This document shows positions 36,867 through 44,291 of a stretch of 64,000 bases of DNA, one piece after another. Each line of letters begins with the position of its first letter. The stretch's first letter is position 1. Where the stretch lies: positions 110,493 through 174,492 of the forward strand of contig JAGTRM010000002.1 of NCBI GenBank assembly GCA_018261735.1, written 5' to 3'. The notes beneath the pieces were generated by a model. The model was not told the origin of the DNA, searched no databases, and worked only from the letters and a program-made list of their open reading frames with translations. The stretch comes from Pseudomonadota bacterium. GTDB lineage: Bacteria; Pseudomonadota; Gammaproteobacteria; Burkholderiales; Chitinibacteraceae. Position numbers and translations under genes: made by a program.

Positions 36867-38534
36867 TTACCAGTTGCGGAAGCGTGCCGGCGGGTTGTAG
36901 AGACCACCCGACCAATCCACCAGCTCCTTGATGCTCTTGGCGGCAAGCAGGGAGCGGTTGGCGCGGCTGCGATCAACACCGAGGTCTTCCGGCGTCTTGA
37001 AAATGCCGGCTTCGCGCAATGCCCTGGTTTCTTCCGGCTTGGCCTGCAGGCCGATCGAGGTGTAGCCGGCGACGGCACGAATGGCGGCCATGCGCTGGTC
37101 CAGTCCCTTGCAGCGGTGCAGGTAGGCAATGCCTTCCTCGGTCAGGATGTGCGTGATGTCGTCGGAATAAACCATGACCGGCGGCAGATCGAGTTCGGCC
37201 TGTTCGGCCAGCTTCCAGGCATCGAGTTTTTCCACGAATGACGGCACCAGTTTTTCCTGGAAGGTTTCCTGCATCTGCACCACCAGGCGTTTGCCGCGCG
37301 GCACGTCGCCGAGGAAATTCTGCTGGTCGGTAAATTCGTTGCCGCACTTCATCCAGGCCGGCGTGCTGTGGCGCCGCCCGTGGGCATCGCAACCCATGTT
37401 GGGTGCGCCGCCAAAGCCGGCCACGCGGCCCGCGGTTGCGGTGGAGCTGTTGCCGTATTTATCGATCTGCAGCGTGCCGCCGATGAACATGTCGATGGCG
37501 TAATGGCCGGCGGTTTGGGAATAGGCGCGGTTGGAACGCATGCTGCCGTCCGGGCCGATAAAGAAGATATCGGGGCGGGCTGCCGCATATTCGGCCATGC
37601 CCAGTTCGCCGCCGAAGCAGTGGATCGATTCGACCCAGCCCGATTCGATGGCAGGGATCAGCGTGGGGTGCGGGTTCAGTGCGAAGTTCGTGCAAATCTT
37701 GCCCTTCAGCCCCAGTTCTTCGCCGTAGGTCGGCAGGATCAGTTCGATCGCGGAAGTGTTGAAGCCGATGCCGTGGTTCAGGCGCTTGATGCCGTATTCG
37801 GCATAGATGCCTTTCAGCGCCATCATGGCCATCAGGATGTGCGTGTCGGTGATCAGCGCAGGGTCGCGGGTAAACAGCGGTTCGATGAAGAAAGGCTTGG
37901 GCGATTGCACCACGCCATCCACCCACTCGCCCGGAATATCCACGCGCTGGACCTTGTCCACGATCTTGTTGACCTGGGCGATCACGATGCCGCCCTTGAA
38001 CTTGGTGGCCTCGGTAATCAGCGGGGTGTCTTCGGTATTGAAGCCGGTGTAGAGGTTGCCGTCCTTGTCGGCCTCGTAGGCACAGATCAGCGAGACGCGC
38101 GGCGTCAGATCCATGAAGTAGCGGGCGAACAACTCAAGGTAGGTATGGATGGCGCCCAGCTTCAGTTTGCCGGAGGCAATGGCCTTGGCGACCGCGCCGC
38201 CTTGCGGGCCGGCGTAGGCAAAGTCGAGCTTCTCGGCAATGCCCAGCTCGAACGCTTGCAAGTGCGAGGCGAGTGGCACCGAAGACTGCACCATGTGCAG
38301 CTTGTTGACGCGGGCCGGATCGAGCTTGCACAGGCAATCCGAGAGAAAGTCTGCCTGCTTCTGGTTGTTGCCTTCGATATTGACGCGATCGCCCGAGCGG
38401 ATCACGGCTTCCAGTATGGCCACGGCATCCTTGGCTTCAAATACCTTGGTGCCTGGCTTGAAATACTGGCTTGCGTGACTCATTCGCTCTTGCGTGTCGC
38501 GCTGCGTTTTGTTCCACACCTTTTGTTCACTCAT
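36867..38534 (-). CDS. madA: Acetyl-S-ACP:malonate ACP transferase, MadA
   Basis: 555 residues starting at the ATG at 38534 (GGGGGTTT ribosome site); the frame is open 17 codons further up. CoA-transferase-like fold, homologous to MdcA. It exchanges the acetyl group on MadE for malonate. Seen: ILEAVIRSGDRVNIEGNNQKQADFL, VQSSVPLASHLQAFELGIAEKLDFAYAGPQG, YGIKRLNHGIGFNTSAIEL and RVAGFGGAPNMGCDAHGRRHSTPAW. It is the first gene after the internal terminator (38603-38637), leaving a leader of about 70 nt that I could not match to a clear promoter. Confidence 0.95.
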   Translation of the reverse strand: MSEQKVWNKTQRDTQERMSHASQYFKPGTKVFEAKDAVAILEAVIRSGDRVNIEGNNQKQADFLSDCLCKLDPARVNKLHMVQSSVPLASHLQAFELGIAEKLDFAYAGPQGGAVAKAIASGKLKLGAIHTYLELFARYFMDLTPRVSLICAYEADKDGNLYTGFNTEDTPLITEATKFKGGIVIAQVNKIVDKVQRVDIPGEWVDGVVQSPKPFFIEPLFTRDPALITDTHILMAMMALKGIYAEYGIKRLNHGIGFNTSAIELILPTYGEELGLKGKICTNFALNPHPTLIPAIESGWVESIHCFGGELGMAEYAAARPDIFFIGPDGSMRSNRAYSQTAGHYAIDMFIGGTLQIDKYGNSSTATAGRVAGFGGAPNMGCDAHGRRHSTPAWMKCGNEFTDQQNFLGDVPRGKRLVVQMQETFQEKLVPSFVEKLDAWKLAEQAELDLPPVMVYSDDITHILTEEGIAYLHRCKGLDQRMAAIRAVAGYTSIGLQAKPEETRALREAGIFKTPEDLGVDRSRANRSLLAAKSIKELVDWSGGLYNPPARFRNW

Positions 38535-38602
38535 CGTAAACCCCCAAAACGTGGGTTGCCCTGTAACAGCACCCCGAATGTTCAACAGCTTGCTTAGGTC
38601 TT

Positions 38603-38637
38603 AAAAAAGGCCCCGCGGCTTCCGCCGCAAGGCCTTG
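38603..38637 (-). terminator. Intrinsic terminator inside the mad operon, between madB and madA
   Basis: On the minus strand AAGGCC-TT-GCGGC-GGAA-GCCGC-GG-GGCCTT forms a stem of 11 pairs plus a small internal loop, with a GGAA tetraloop, followed by six T residues. It begins 5 bp after the madB stop. By form it is as strong as the terminator at the end of the operon, yet ten mad genes lie beyond it on the same strand. Confidence 0.85.
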
Positions 38638-38641
38638 CTGA

Positions 38642-39868
38642 TTACTTCACCAGGAAAATCGTCGAGATATACACACCGGTTGCAATTGCCGAGACGATCA
38701 CGCCGCTGATGTTGGCGCCCATGGCCAGGGGCAGGACCATGGCGTACGGGTTTTCATATCCCACTTCCTTCTGCGCGATCTTGGCCGTGGTCGGAACACA
38801 GGACACGCCGGCAATACCGATGGCCGGGTTGTAGTTCTTGGTGACCAGATAGATCAGCCAGCCGCCTGCCAGACCGCCCAGTGCGGAAATCAGCAGCGCA
38901 AAGCAGCCAAGGAACAGAATGATGATCACGGTCGGATTAAGCAGGGTTTGCGCTTCGCACAGCGTGCCCAGCACCAGGCCCAGGAACAGCGTGCCGGTAT
39001 ACAGCAGCGTGTTTTCGATCAGGTGCTGATACGGTTCGATACGTGCTTCGCGAATAGCCAGACCCAGGAAGAAGCTCAGTGTCAGCGGTGCTGCAACGGG
39101 CAGAAGCAGGCACAGCATCGTGCAGGCGACCATGATGAAAATGAACTTGGCCTTCTGCGAAACTTCCGGATAGTCGATTTCCACATCAAGGGCACGGTAC
39201 TTTTTCGGCACCAGCCAGCGCACCAGATACGGGTAGCCGGCGTAGGTCAGGCTCAGGTACAGGTAGGCAATGATGGCGATCGGCACGAACAGATCCTTGG
39301 CCATCAGGAGCGAGGCGAACAGCACCATCGGGCCGTCAGCACCGCCGATCGTGGCGATGGCCGCGGCTACCGGCGGGGTGAGGCCGAAGAACTTCACGCC
39401 GACCACCAGGGCAACAAAGGTTCCAATCTCGGCAAAAATCGCCACGATGATGCTGGCCCACGGGCGCAGCAACAGGAAGCTGATATCGCTTAAGGCACCA
39501 ATCCCGAAGAACACCACGCAAGCGATCAAGCCGTTGCCGAATGTCAGGTTGTAGATCGGTTGCAGGAAGTTGATCTGCATGATGTTGACCAGCTGGATCG
39601 GATCGGCGACCAGCGGATCGAGAATGATCGTTCCCAGCTTGGTGGCGTCGAGGAAAAGCACGCCGCTGTTGATGGCCATCATGCCCAGGCCCATCGGAAC
39701 CATGATCAGGGGTTCGAGCTTGCGCTTGAAGCCGGCATAAGCCAGAACGATGCCGACCAGGATCAGAACGACCCGGGCGATGGCGATCTTTGGATCCTGA
39801 ACGAAAAAGGAGCCGATACCTGAAAACAGTCTGAGCAGGATATCGGTTAGTTGTGCGGTATGTTCCAT
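38642..39868 (-). CDS. madB: Carboxybiotin decarboxylase and Na+ pump, MadB
   Basis: 408 residues from the ATG at 39868, which has AGGTG 9 bp upstream; a GTG directly after the preceding stop (39880) would add four residues. OadB/MmdB/GcdB family with about ten membrane helices. Seen: FFGIGALSDISFLLLRPW, AIATIGGADGPMVLFASLLM with the conserved GGADGP aspartate of the Na+ site, and SCVPTTAKIAQKEVGYENPYAMVLPLAMGANISGVI. It decarboxylates carboxybiotin on MadF and exports Na+, conserving energy from malonate. It follows the 43-residue OadG-like gene. Confidence 0.95.
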   Translation of the reverse strand: MEHTAQLTDILLRLFSGIGSFFVQDPKIAIARVVLILVGIVLAYAGFKRKLEPLIMVPMGLGMMAINSGVLFLDATKLGTIILDPLVADPIQLVNIMQINFLQPIYNLTFGNGLIACVVFFGIGALSDISFLLLRPWASIIVAIFAEIGTFVALVVGVKFFGLTPPVAAAIATIGGADGPMVLFASLLMAKDLFVPIAIIAYLYLSLTYAGYPYLVRWLVPKKYRALDVEIDYPEVSQKAKFIFIMVACTMLCLLLPVAAPLTLSFFLGLAIREARIEPYQHLIENTLLYTGTLFLGLVLGTLCEAQTLLNPTVIIILFLGCFALLISALGGLAGGWLIYLVTKNYNPAIGIAGVSCVPTTAKIAQKEVGYENPYAMVLPLAMGANISGVIVSAIATGVYISTIFLVK

Positions 39869-39880
39869 GAAATCAATCAC

Positions 39881-40012
39881 CTATTCTTCTACATCGTCTT
39901 GAATGTTCAGTTTGTGCATCACTTTGTTGAGGCCAACGACCACGGCGATCAACAGCAGCGAAATAACCGCCGTGAGTCCAAAGCTGAATAGCGCATAGCT
40001 ATAAATGTCCAT
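39881..40012 (-). CDS. 43-residue single-helix membrane protein, OadG-like
   Basis: Short gene with ATG at 40012 preceded by AAGGAGAACCTG (strong AAGGAGA site, 6 bp spacing) and a TAG stop directly before madB. The protein starts MDIYSYALFSFGLTAVISLL, has one membrane helix (about residues 7-28), then a basic amphipathic stretch (LNKVMHKL) and an acidic end (QDDVEE). This is the layout of the OadG gamma subunit of other Na+-pumping decarboxylases, cut to the membrane anchor. OadG in oxaloacetate decarboxylase joins the pump to the soluble enzyme. The role as a third pump subunit is inferred from position and form. Confidence 0.75.
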   Translation of the reverse strand: MDIYSYALFSFGLTAVISLLLIAVVVGLNKVMHKLNIQDDVEE

Positions 40013-40031
40013 CAGGTTCTCCTTAAACAAA

Positions 40032-41102
40032 TCACATCACGCCGACACTGAACGCCTTGTTCTTCAACAGATAGAATCCGGTGGTCAGTGCCAGCAAATC
40101 TGCAGATCCTCCAGGACTGATCCTTTTCTGGAGGCAGTGCGTATCAAGATCTGCAATCAACTGCTGGCCGCGCTCGGTGAGTACCCCACCTTGCCGGACA
40201 GCCTCTCGGGCCCGATTTTGCAAATCCGCCAGATCTTCCCTGCCGGTACGCCAAAGCACCGTCGTGTCATCGCATTCGCCCATCAGTGCCAGGAGGCACT
40301 GCACCAGCGCATGGCGAATTCCCAATCCTTGCTCGAATGCGGCTTCCAGCGCGGGCAAGCCGGCCGCGAGCACGGTCTGAAAACCCGATTCCGCCTCGCC
40401 CCGGATTCCGCTGGTTCCAAAACGATCGAACAAAATCTCGCCCGCCGTTTCTGGCTTGCGGTACCTCAATTGCCCGAAATCCCGCTCGCATAACCCCTGG
40501 CAAATGGCTGAAACAACTTCGCCAAGTTGCGTATAGGCAAGGATTCCGCCCCGCATGGACAGATAGCCGGCCGCAGCGCACAGTACCGATGCGGAAAACA
40601 GGATTCCGCGCTGGGTATTGATCTGGTTGGTGACGGCCAGCAAATGGTTTTCGTAGGTAATGCCCACGGCTCTTACCCGGCTCAGCAAACCGGCAAGATC
40701 GTCGCTGTGCTGTCGTCCCAGTTGCGCGCATTGGTAAAAACAGGGCGCAATCGCTGCGGAACTCAGAATGAAGGTCTGCAGGTTCATGTCGTCATGCGAA
40801 CCGGACGACAGTGGCGTGACCAGGCCGGGTTTGGGGTAGCAGCTCACTTCAAGCAGGATGCTCTTGAGCAAAGCCTCGCCAATCGCAAAACTCTTGGCAT
40901 CAATGGTCACGCTTACATTGCATGTGGCGCGTTCTGCGGCAGGGGGCGTAATCGTCGCGAACGAGTCGTTCAGCACGGCGCGTGGGCCATGTGCTGAAAT
41001 GGAAGGATCCAACAACGTAGTCGCCACCTTGCTCGCCCCTGCTTGATAAAGTTCGTCGATGACGGAATAACCTGCTGTTTCGTGTGATGAACCACACTCC
41101 AC
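40032..41102 (-). CDS. madG: Triphosphoribosyl-dephospho-CoA synthase (CitG/MdcB type), MadG
   Basis: Up to 356 residues with a GTG start at 41102. It makes 2'-(5''-triphosphoribosyl)-3'-dephospho-CoA from ATP and dephospho-CoA, the precursor of the MadE arm. Seen: SCYPKPGLVTPLSSGSHDDM, TNQINTQRGILFSASVLCAAAGY and ISPGGSADLLALT, the three conserved CitG/MdcB blocks. The first conserved block begins only at about residue 85, so the N-terminus is some 60 residues longer than usual, or the true start is internal; no internal start has a good ribosome site. First gene behind the putative LysR operator and promoter. Confidence 0.85.
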   Translation of the reverse strand: MECGSSHETAGYSVIDELYQAGASKVATTLLDPSISAHGPRAVLNDSFATITPPAAERATCNVSVTIDAKSFAIGEALLKSILLEVSCYPKPGLVTPLSSGSHDDMNLQTFILSSAAIAPCFYQCAQLGRQHSDDLAGLLSRVRAVGITYENHLLAVTNQINTQRGILFSASVLCAAAGYLSMRGGILAYTQLGEVVSAICQGLCERDFGQLRYRKPETAGEILFDRFGTSGIRGEAESGFQTVLAAGLPALEAAFEQGLGIRHALVQCLLALMGECDDTTVLWRTGREDLADLQNRAREAVRQGGVLTERGQQLIADLDTHCLQKRISPGGSADLLALTTGFYLLKNKAFSVGVM

Positions 41103-41125
41103 GCAAGGTTTTTTGCTTGGCTCGA

Positions 41126-41154
41126 AGGTTATTGGGGTTATGTAAGGCGATCAA
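41126..41154 (-). promoter_or_regulatory. Predicted promoter of the mad operon
   Basis: On the minus strand, TTGATC (complement of 41149-41154), a 17-bp spacer and TAACCT (complement of 41126-41131). Predicted transcription start is near 41118, which leaves a very short leader before the GTG of madG. Confidence 0.45.
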
Positions 41155-41169
41155 TAAGCCGTCAGGCTG

Positions 41170-41194
41170 GATCGTTACTGTGAGCGTAATGATC
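41170..41194 (-). promoter_or_regulatory. LysR-type operator upstream of madG
   Basis: GATCGTTAC-N7-GTAATGATC, a 25-bp palindrome with only one mismatched pair position in 9-bp arms. The core TTAC-N7-GTAA fits the T-N11-A rule for LysR-type regulators. Its centre is about 64 bp upstream of the predicted start of transcription, the usual place of the recognition site of LysR activators. The likely ligand protein is the regulator at 42246-43172. Confidence 0.6.
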
Positions 41195-41341
41195 GGTTGC
41201 GTGCCGAGATGGGGCGTTACGCGAGCCGGGCTGGCGCGGGCAATATGGGGCGGGAGTTCAGCTGAAATACGCAGGGAAATAGCGGAAAGCGCAGGTCTGG
41301 CCCCGCGCGGGACGAGGGGCCTTGAGGCTGCGTTGCGGAAC

Positions 41342-42166
41342 CTAAGGAGAGATGTACGGAGGGGAAAGGGGGCGAACTTTCAGGCCGACATCCCCGGCGG
41401 TAACGTGATGCCGTTGGCCCTGTTCATCCTGTATTTCAAGCGCGCCATTGGCCGCGGAACCGATGCATAGCCCGACCTGCTCGCCGGCTTGCGATTCGAC
41501 CCGTACCCATTGGTCGGCCAGCGCATTGCGGGCATCCCACTCGGCCCGCACGGCGGCAAACCCGCCAGCGGCGAACGCATCCAGTTTCTCCTGCAGGCGC
41601 AGCAGAACGGCACCGAGGACTTGCTCGCGCGGGATCGGCTTCCTGGCATCGTCGATGGCGGCCAGGGGTTGATCGACAATTTCATCCCAGGCCGGGTTTC
41701 GGCGCAGGTTGAGCCCGATGCCTATCACGACGGCAGCACGGGATTCGCTGAAAAGCACTTCGATCAAAACACCGCCCAGCTTGCGGCCCGAGAGCCAGAT
41801 GTCATTGGGCCATTTCAGGGCGATCCCTTCAATGCCAAGATCTTCCAGCCCGCGAGCAATAGCCACGCCAACTGCAAGACTCAAACCGGAGAGGGCCCCG
41901 CCGTCAGGAAAAATCCAGAGCAGGGAGAAAGTCAGGCTGTAATCCGGGGTCGAAATCCAGCGGCGTCCTTGGCGACCTTTCCCCGCAGTCTGCTCGTCGG
42001 TTACCAGGACCAGACCGGAGTGCGCGCCTTGGGCTGCGCGCTCAAGCAGCAAGGTGTTGGTGGAGGAGCAGGAATCGATATGTTCAATGTGGACGCGGGG
42101 GGCAGCCTGGGCGAAGGCCGCCCATACCTTGGATTCGTCAAAGTGGAACGCAGGATTGGCGGTCAT
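41342..42166 (-). CDS. birA: Second biotin--protein ligase, without HTH domain, linked to mad genes
   Basis: 274 residues. Group I ligase lacking a DNA-binding domain: catalytic region begins almost at once (IEHIDSCSSTNTLLLERA), then the biotinyl-AMP loop TAGKGRQGRRW, KWPNDIWLSGRKLGGVLIEV and a small C-terminal domain ending in HHVTAGDVGLKVRPL. The window's other ligase (23678-24634) has an HTH and sits in a housekeeping operon. This copy lies between the LysR regulator and madG, so it is probably dedicated to biotinylating MadF. Whether it also modifies BCCP is unknown. Confidence 0.9.
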   Translation of the reverse strand: MTANPAFHFDESKVWAAFAQAAPRVHIEHIDSCSSTNTLLLERAAQGAHSGLVLVTDEQTAGKGRQGRRWISTPDYSLTFSLLWIFPDGGALSGLSLAVGVAIARGLEDLGIEGIALKWPNDIWLSGRKLGGVLIEVLFSESRAAVVIGIGLNLRRNPAWDEIVDQPLAAIDDARKPIPREQVLGAVLLRLQEKLDAFAAGGFAAVRAEWDARNALADQWVRVESQAGEQVGLCIGSAANGALEIQDEQGQRHHVTAGDVGLKVRPLSPPYISP

Positions 42167-42245
42167 AACGTTTTCATTTCACCCATAAACCGGCCCGATG
42201 TCAGGCGGGGGAATACCGTGTGGTTGCATTCTTTGTAAACAGAGC

Positions 42246-43172
42246 CTAAATGAGATAGCCCGATTCATTTTTGCCTATCATGCGGCAGGCGGCGGCGAGC
42301 GCCAGCAGGTTCGGGTCGCGTTCGCGCGCACGCAGGAAGCTCAAGCCAATGGCCTGGTGAATCTGGAAACGGTCATCCAGAGGAATGAACTGGATATGCT
42401 CGCCGAACAGGTTGCGAACGCGGCCTGGCAAGAGCGAATAGCCTAGCCCCCCCTTTACCAGGTTCATCAGCGTGAAAATATCGCTGACTTCCATGGCGAT
42501 ATGGGGCGAGAAACCGGCCCGCTGGAATGCTTCCTGAAAACCCCTGGAGGTGGCAAATCCTCCGGACAGCGAAACAAAAAGCTCGTCGCGGACTTCATCC
42601 AGGCCAATGGTTTTTCGGCCGGCATAGCGAGAGCCGGCAGGGGCTGCAAAATAAATACTGTCTTCAAACAGTTTGATGCTCTCGAATTCCGGGTCCGGCG
42701 AGAAGATGGGCATCAGTGCCGCATCGATATGCCCTTGCCTGAGTTTTTCGGTCAAATCCGTATTGGAGCCCAATACGAGTTCCGTACTCAGCTTGGGGCG
42801 TCGTGCTTTCAGGTCAACCACGATTCGGGGAACCAGTTGCGCGGTCAGCGAGTAAACGCTGCCGATCCGCAGTTTGTCGGCATAAAGGCCAGCGGCTTCG
42901 CGGGTGGCCTGTATGCCATTGGCCATTCGCCCCAGAACTTCAGATGCCGTGCTGGCAAGCATCCTGGCCGCCTCCGTGGGAATCAGGTTTCGGCCGGCAT
43001 GGTGAAACAAGGAGCAACCCACGCCGTCCTCCAGCGAATGCAGGGCGCGATGGACACTGACCGGGCTGATGTCCAGTTGTTCAGCGGCCTTTGCCAGGTT
43101 GCCGGTCGCCATGTAGGCAAGAAATATTTCCAGTTTCCGGAAGGTGATCTCGTCGCAGATCTGCTTGTTCAT
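42246..43172 (-). CDS. LysR-family regulator of the malonate cluster
   Basis: 308 residues. N-terminal winged helix: ITFRKLEIFLAYMATGNLAKAAEQLDISPVSVHRALHSLE, with the recognition helix around residues 30-50, then the co-inducer domain from about 95 (KLRIGSVYSLTAQLVPRIV). The effector domain is complete, ending near GLSFLRARERDPNLLALAAACR. It resembles MdcR/MalR-type regulators. Malonate as co-inducer is inferred from position. Probable target: the palindrome at 41170-41194. It is in the same orientation as the mad genes, which is less common than divergent orientation. Confidence 0.88.
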   Translation of the reverse strand: MNKQICDEITFRKLEIFLAYMATGNLAKAAEQLDISPVSVHRALHSLEDGVGCSLFHHAGRNLIPTEAARMLASTASEVLGRMANGIQATREAAGLYADKLRIGSVYSLTAQLVPRIVVDLKARRPKLSTELVLGSNTDLTEKLRQGHIDAALMPIFSPDPEFESIKLFEDSIYFAAPAGSRYAGRKTIGLDEVRDELFVSLSGGFATSRGFQEAFQRAGFSPHIAMEVSDIFTLMNLVKGGLGYSLLPGRVRNLFGEHIQFIPLDDRFQIHQAIGLSFLRARERDPNLLALAAACRMIGKNESGYLI

Positions 43173-43353
43173 GCGGGCCTATTTATGGGTATTGATCAGA
43201 ATTTGAGGGCGAGGCTGCCGCGCCATTTTTCCCGGAATTGTGCAAGGCGGTGGATTTCAACGCCGCGATATTTTTGATTATGCATGGCCATTCGGGCGCA
43301 AAACAATCAAGCATGGTCGGGCTTGCTGCATGGCAACGGCTATCGCCCATGAT

Positions 43354-43887
43354 TTATTGGGGGCAATGATCCAGCCTGCTTGCCGGCGCGGCACCCTGAC
43401 CCGAGCCGGCCACGGTCGTTACCGAAATGCCCGCGGCGTTTCTGGCAGTCCTGGGGGCGCTGGTGCAAAAGCGCAGGCCGGAAAAGAGGGATGCCTTGGG
43501 TTCGCAGGCAATCACTTCTTCGCAATTCAGTCGTTCGGCAAAGCCGAGCAGGGTATCCATGGAACTGTCCGGAGCGAAATGATGGTGAACTTTTACACCT
43601 TTACTTAATAAAGGCGCGGAGGCTTCTTCAAAGAAAACCGTCCCTCGCGCTTCCTGGAAATGGACAGACTCCCTGGAGGTATAAAAACGGCCCACCTGCC
43701 AGCATGGATCTGGCACTACGGCATACAGCAGATGAACATGGAGGGAACCCAGGGATGTTTGACGCTGCGCCAAGATGTAACGGATGCATGCCAAAAAGTC
43801 CTTTGTGGCATCGATACAAACAAGCAAATGGGCCGGCTGGCCGTATTCTTCCGGCACGTTCGCGTGCTGCAGATCAAACAGATTCAT
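43354..43887 (-). CDS. UspA-like universal stress protein
   Basis: 177 residues from the ATG at 43887, which has a GGAAGAAAC ribosome site. An open extension upstream has no family features. Rossmann-like Usp fold: AHLLVCIDATKDFLACIRYILAQRQTSLGSLHVHLLYAVVPD, then HHHFAPDSSMDTLLGFAERLNCEEVIACEPKASLFSGL. The usual ATP-binding G-2x-G-9x-G(S/T) motif is only partly preserved near the C-terminus (GLRFCTSAPRTARNAAG), so ATP binding is doubtful. Its tail ends close to the LysR gene. Usp proteins respond to starvation and anaerobiosis. Confidence 0.65.
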   Translation of the reverse strand: MNLFDLQHANVPEEYGQPAHLLVCIDATKDFLACIRYILAQRQTSLGSLHVHLLYAVVPDPCWQVGRFYTSRESVHFQEARGTVFFEEASAPLLSKGVKVHHHFAPDSSMDTLLGFAERLNCEEVIACEPKASLFSGLRFCTSAPRTARNAAGISVTTVAGSGQGAAPASRLDHCPQ

Positions 43888-44291
43888 GGTTTCTTCCTTG
43901 GTTCCCGGCCGCCTAGAGAGTCGCATGACATACGGTGTAATCGTCGCCCTGGGGCTGGTTGAACAGGAGGGGGTGTTCAATTTGCACCTTGGGCCTCGAT
44001 TTCGAGTCAGGATGGGCCGCAGGTGAATTAAACGCGAACTCGCACAGGGGGTCTATTCACCGATGCGTACGATTGTTACTCTGGCTGTTCGCCGGGAACG
44101 AACCTGATGGTCGTTTTCGGAAACGATCGAACGGCGATCCAGAGGCGTGCCCACGGCAATGATTCCTGTGTGGTATCGGATAAAGATGGTTTCCGAAATC
44201 CTGCCAGCGTCCTTTTCGCCGGGTCGCTGCCTAAGCCCTTGCCTTGCCGGTATAATCTGCGGTTTTCCAGAATTTCAGAACCGAGACCACC
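43888..44291 (+). other. Intergenic stretch between the usp gene and valS
   Basis: 404 bp between two divergent genes. A perfect -10 hexamer TATAAT is at 44251-44256, 36 bp before the valS start, without a clear -35. A small palindrome TCGTTT-TCGG-AAACGA lies at 44111-44126. No T-box, tRNA or open frame of convincing character was seen. Confidence 0.45.

Noticed and set aside
31159..41102. Soluble, biotin-free mdc malonate decarboxylase
   Set aside because: The cluster has a stand-alone biotin domain (MadF), a membrane decarboxylase (MadB) and the acetate ligase (MadH), none of which belong to the mdc type.
43173..43353. FNR/Anr site upstream of the LysR gene (TTGATCAGAATTTG)
   Set aside because: Only the left half TTGAT matches; the right half (ATTTG) departs from ATCAA, so it is not reported as a site.
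44041..44291. T-box or other leader regulator upstream of valS
   Set aside because: No T-box sequence or specifier stem was found; only a -10 hexamer and a small palindrome.
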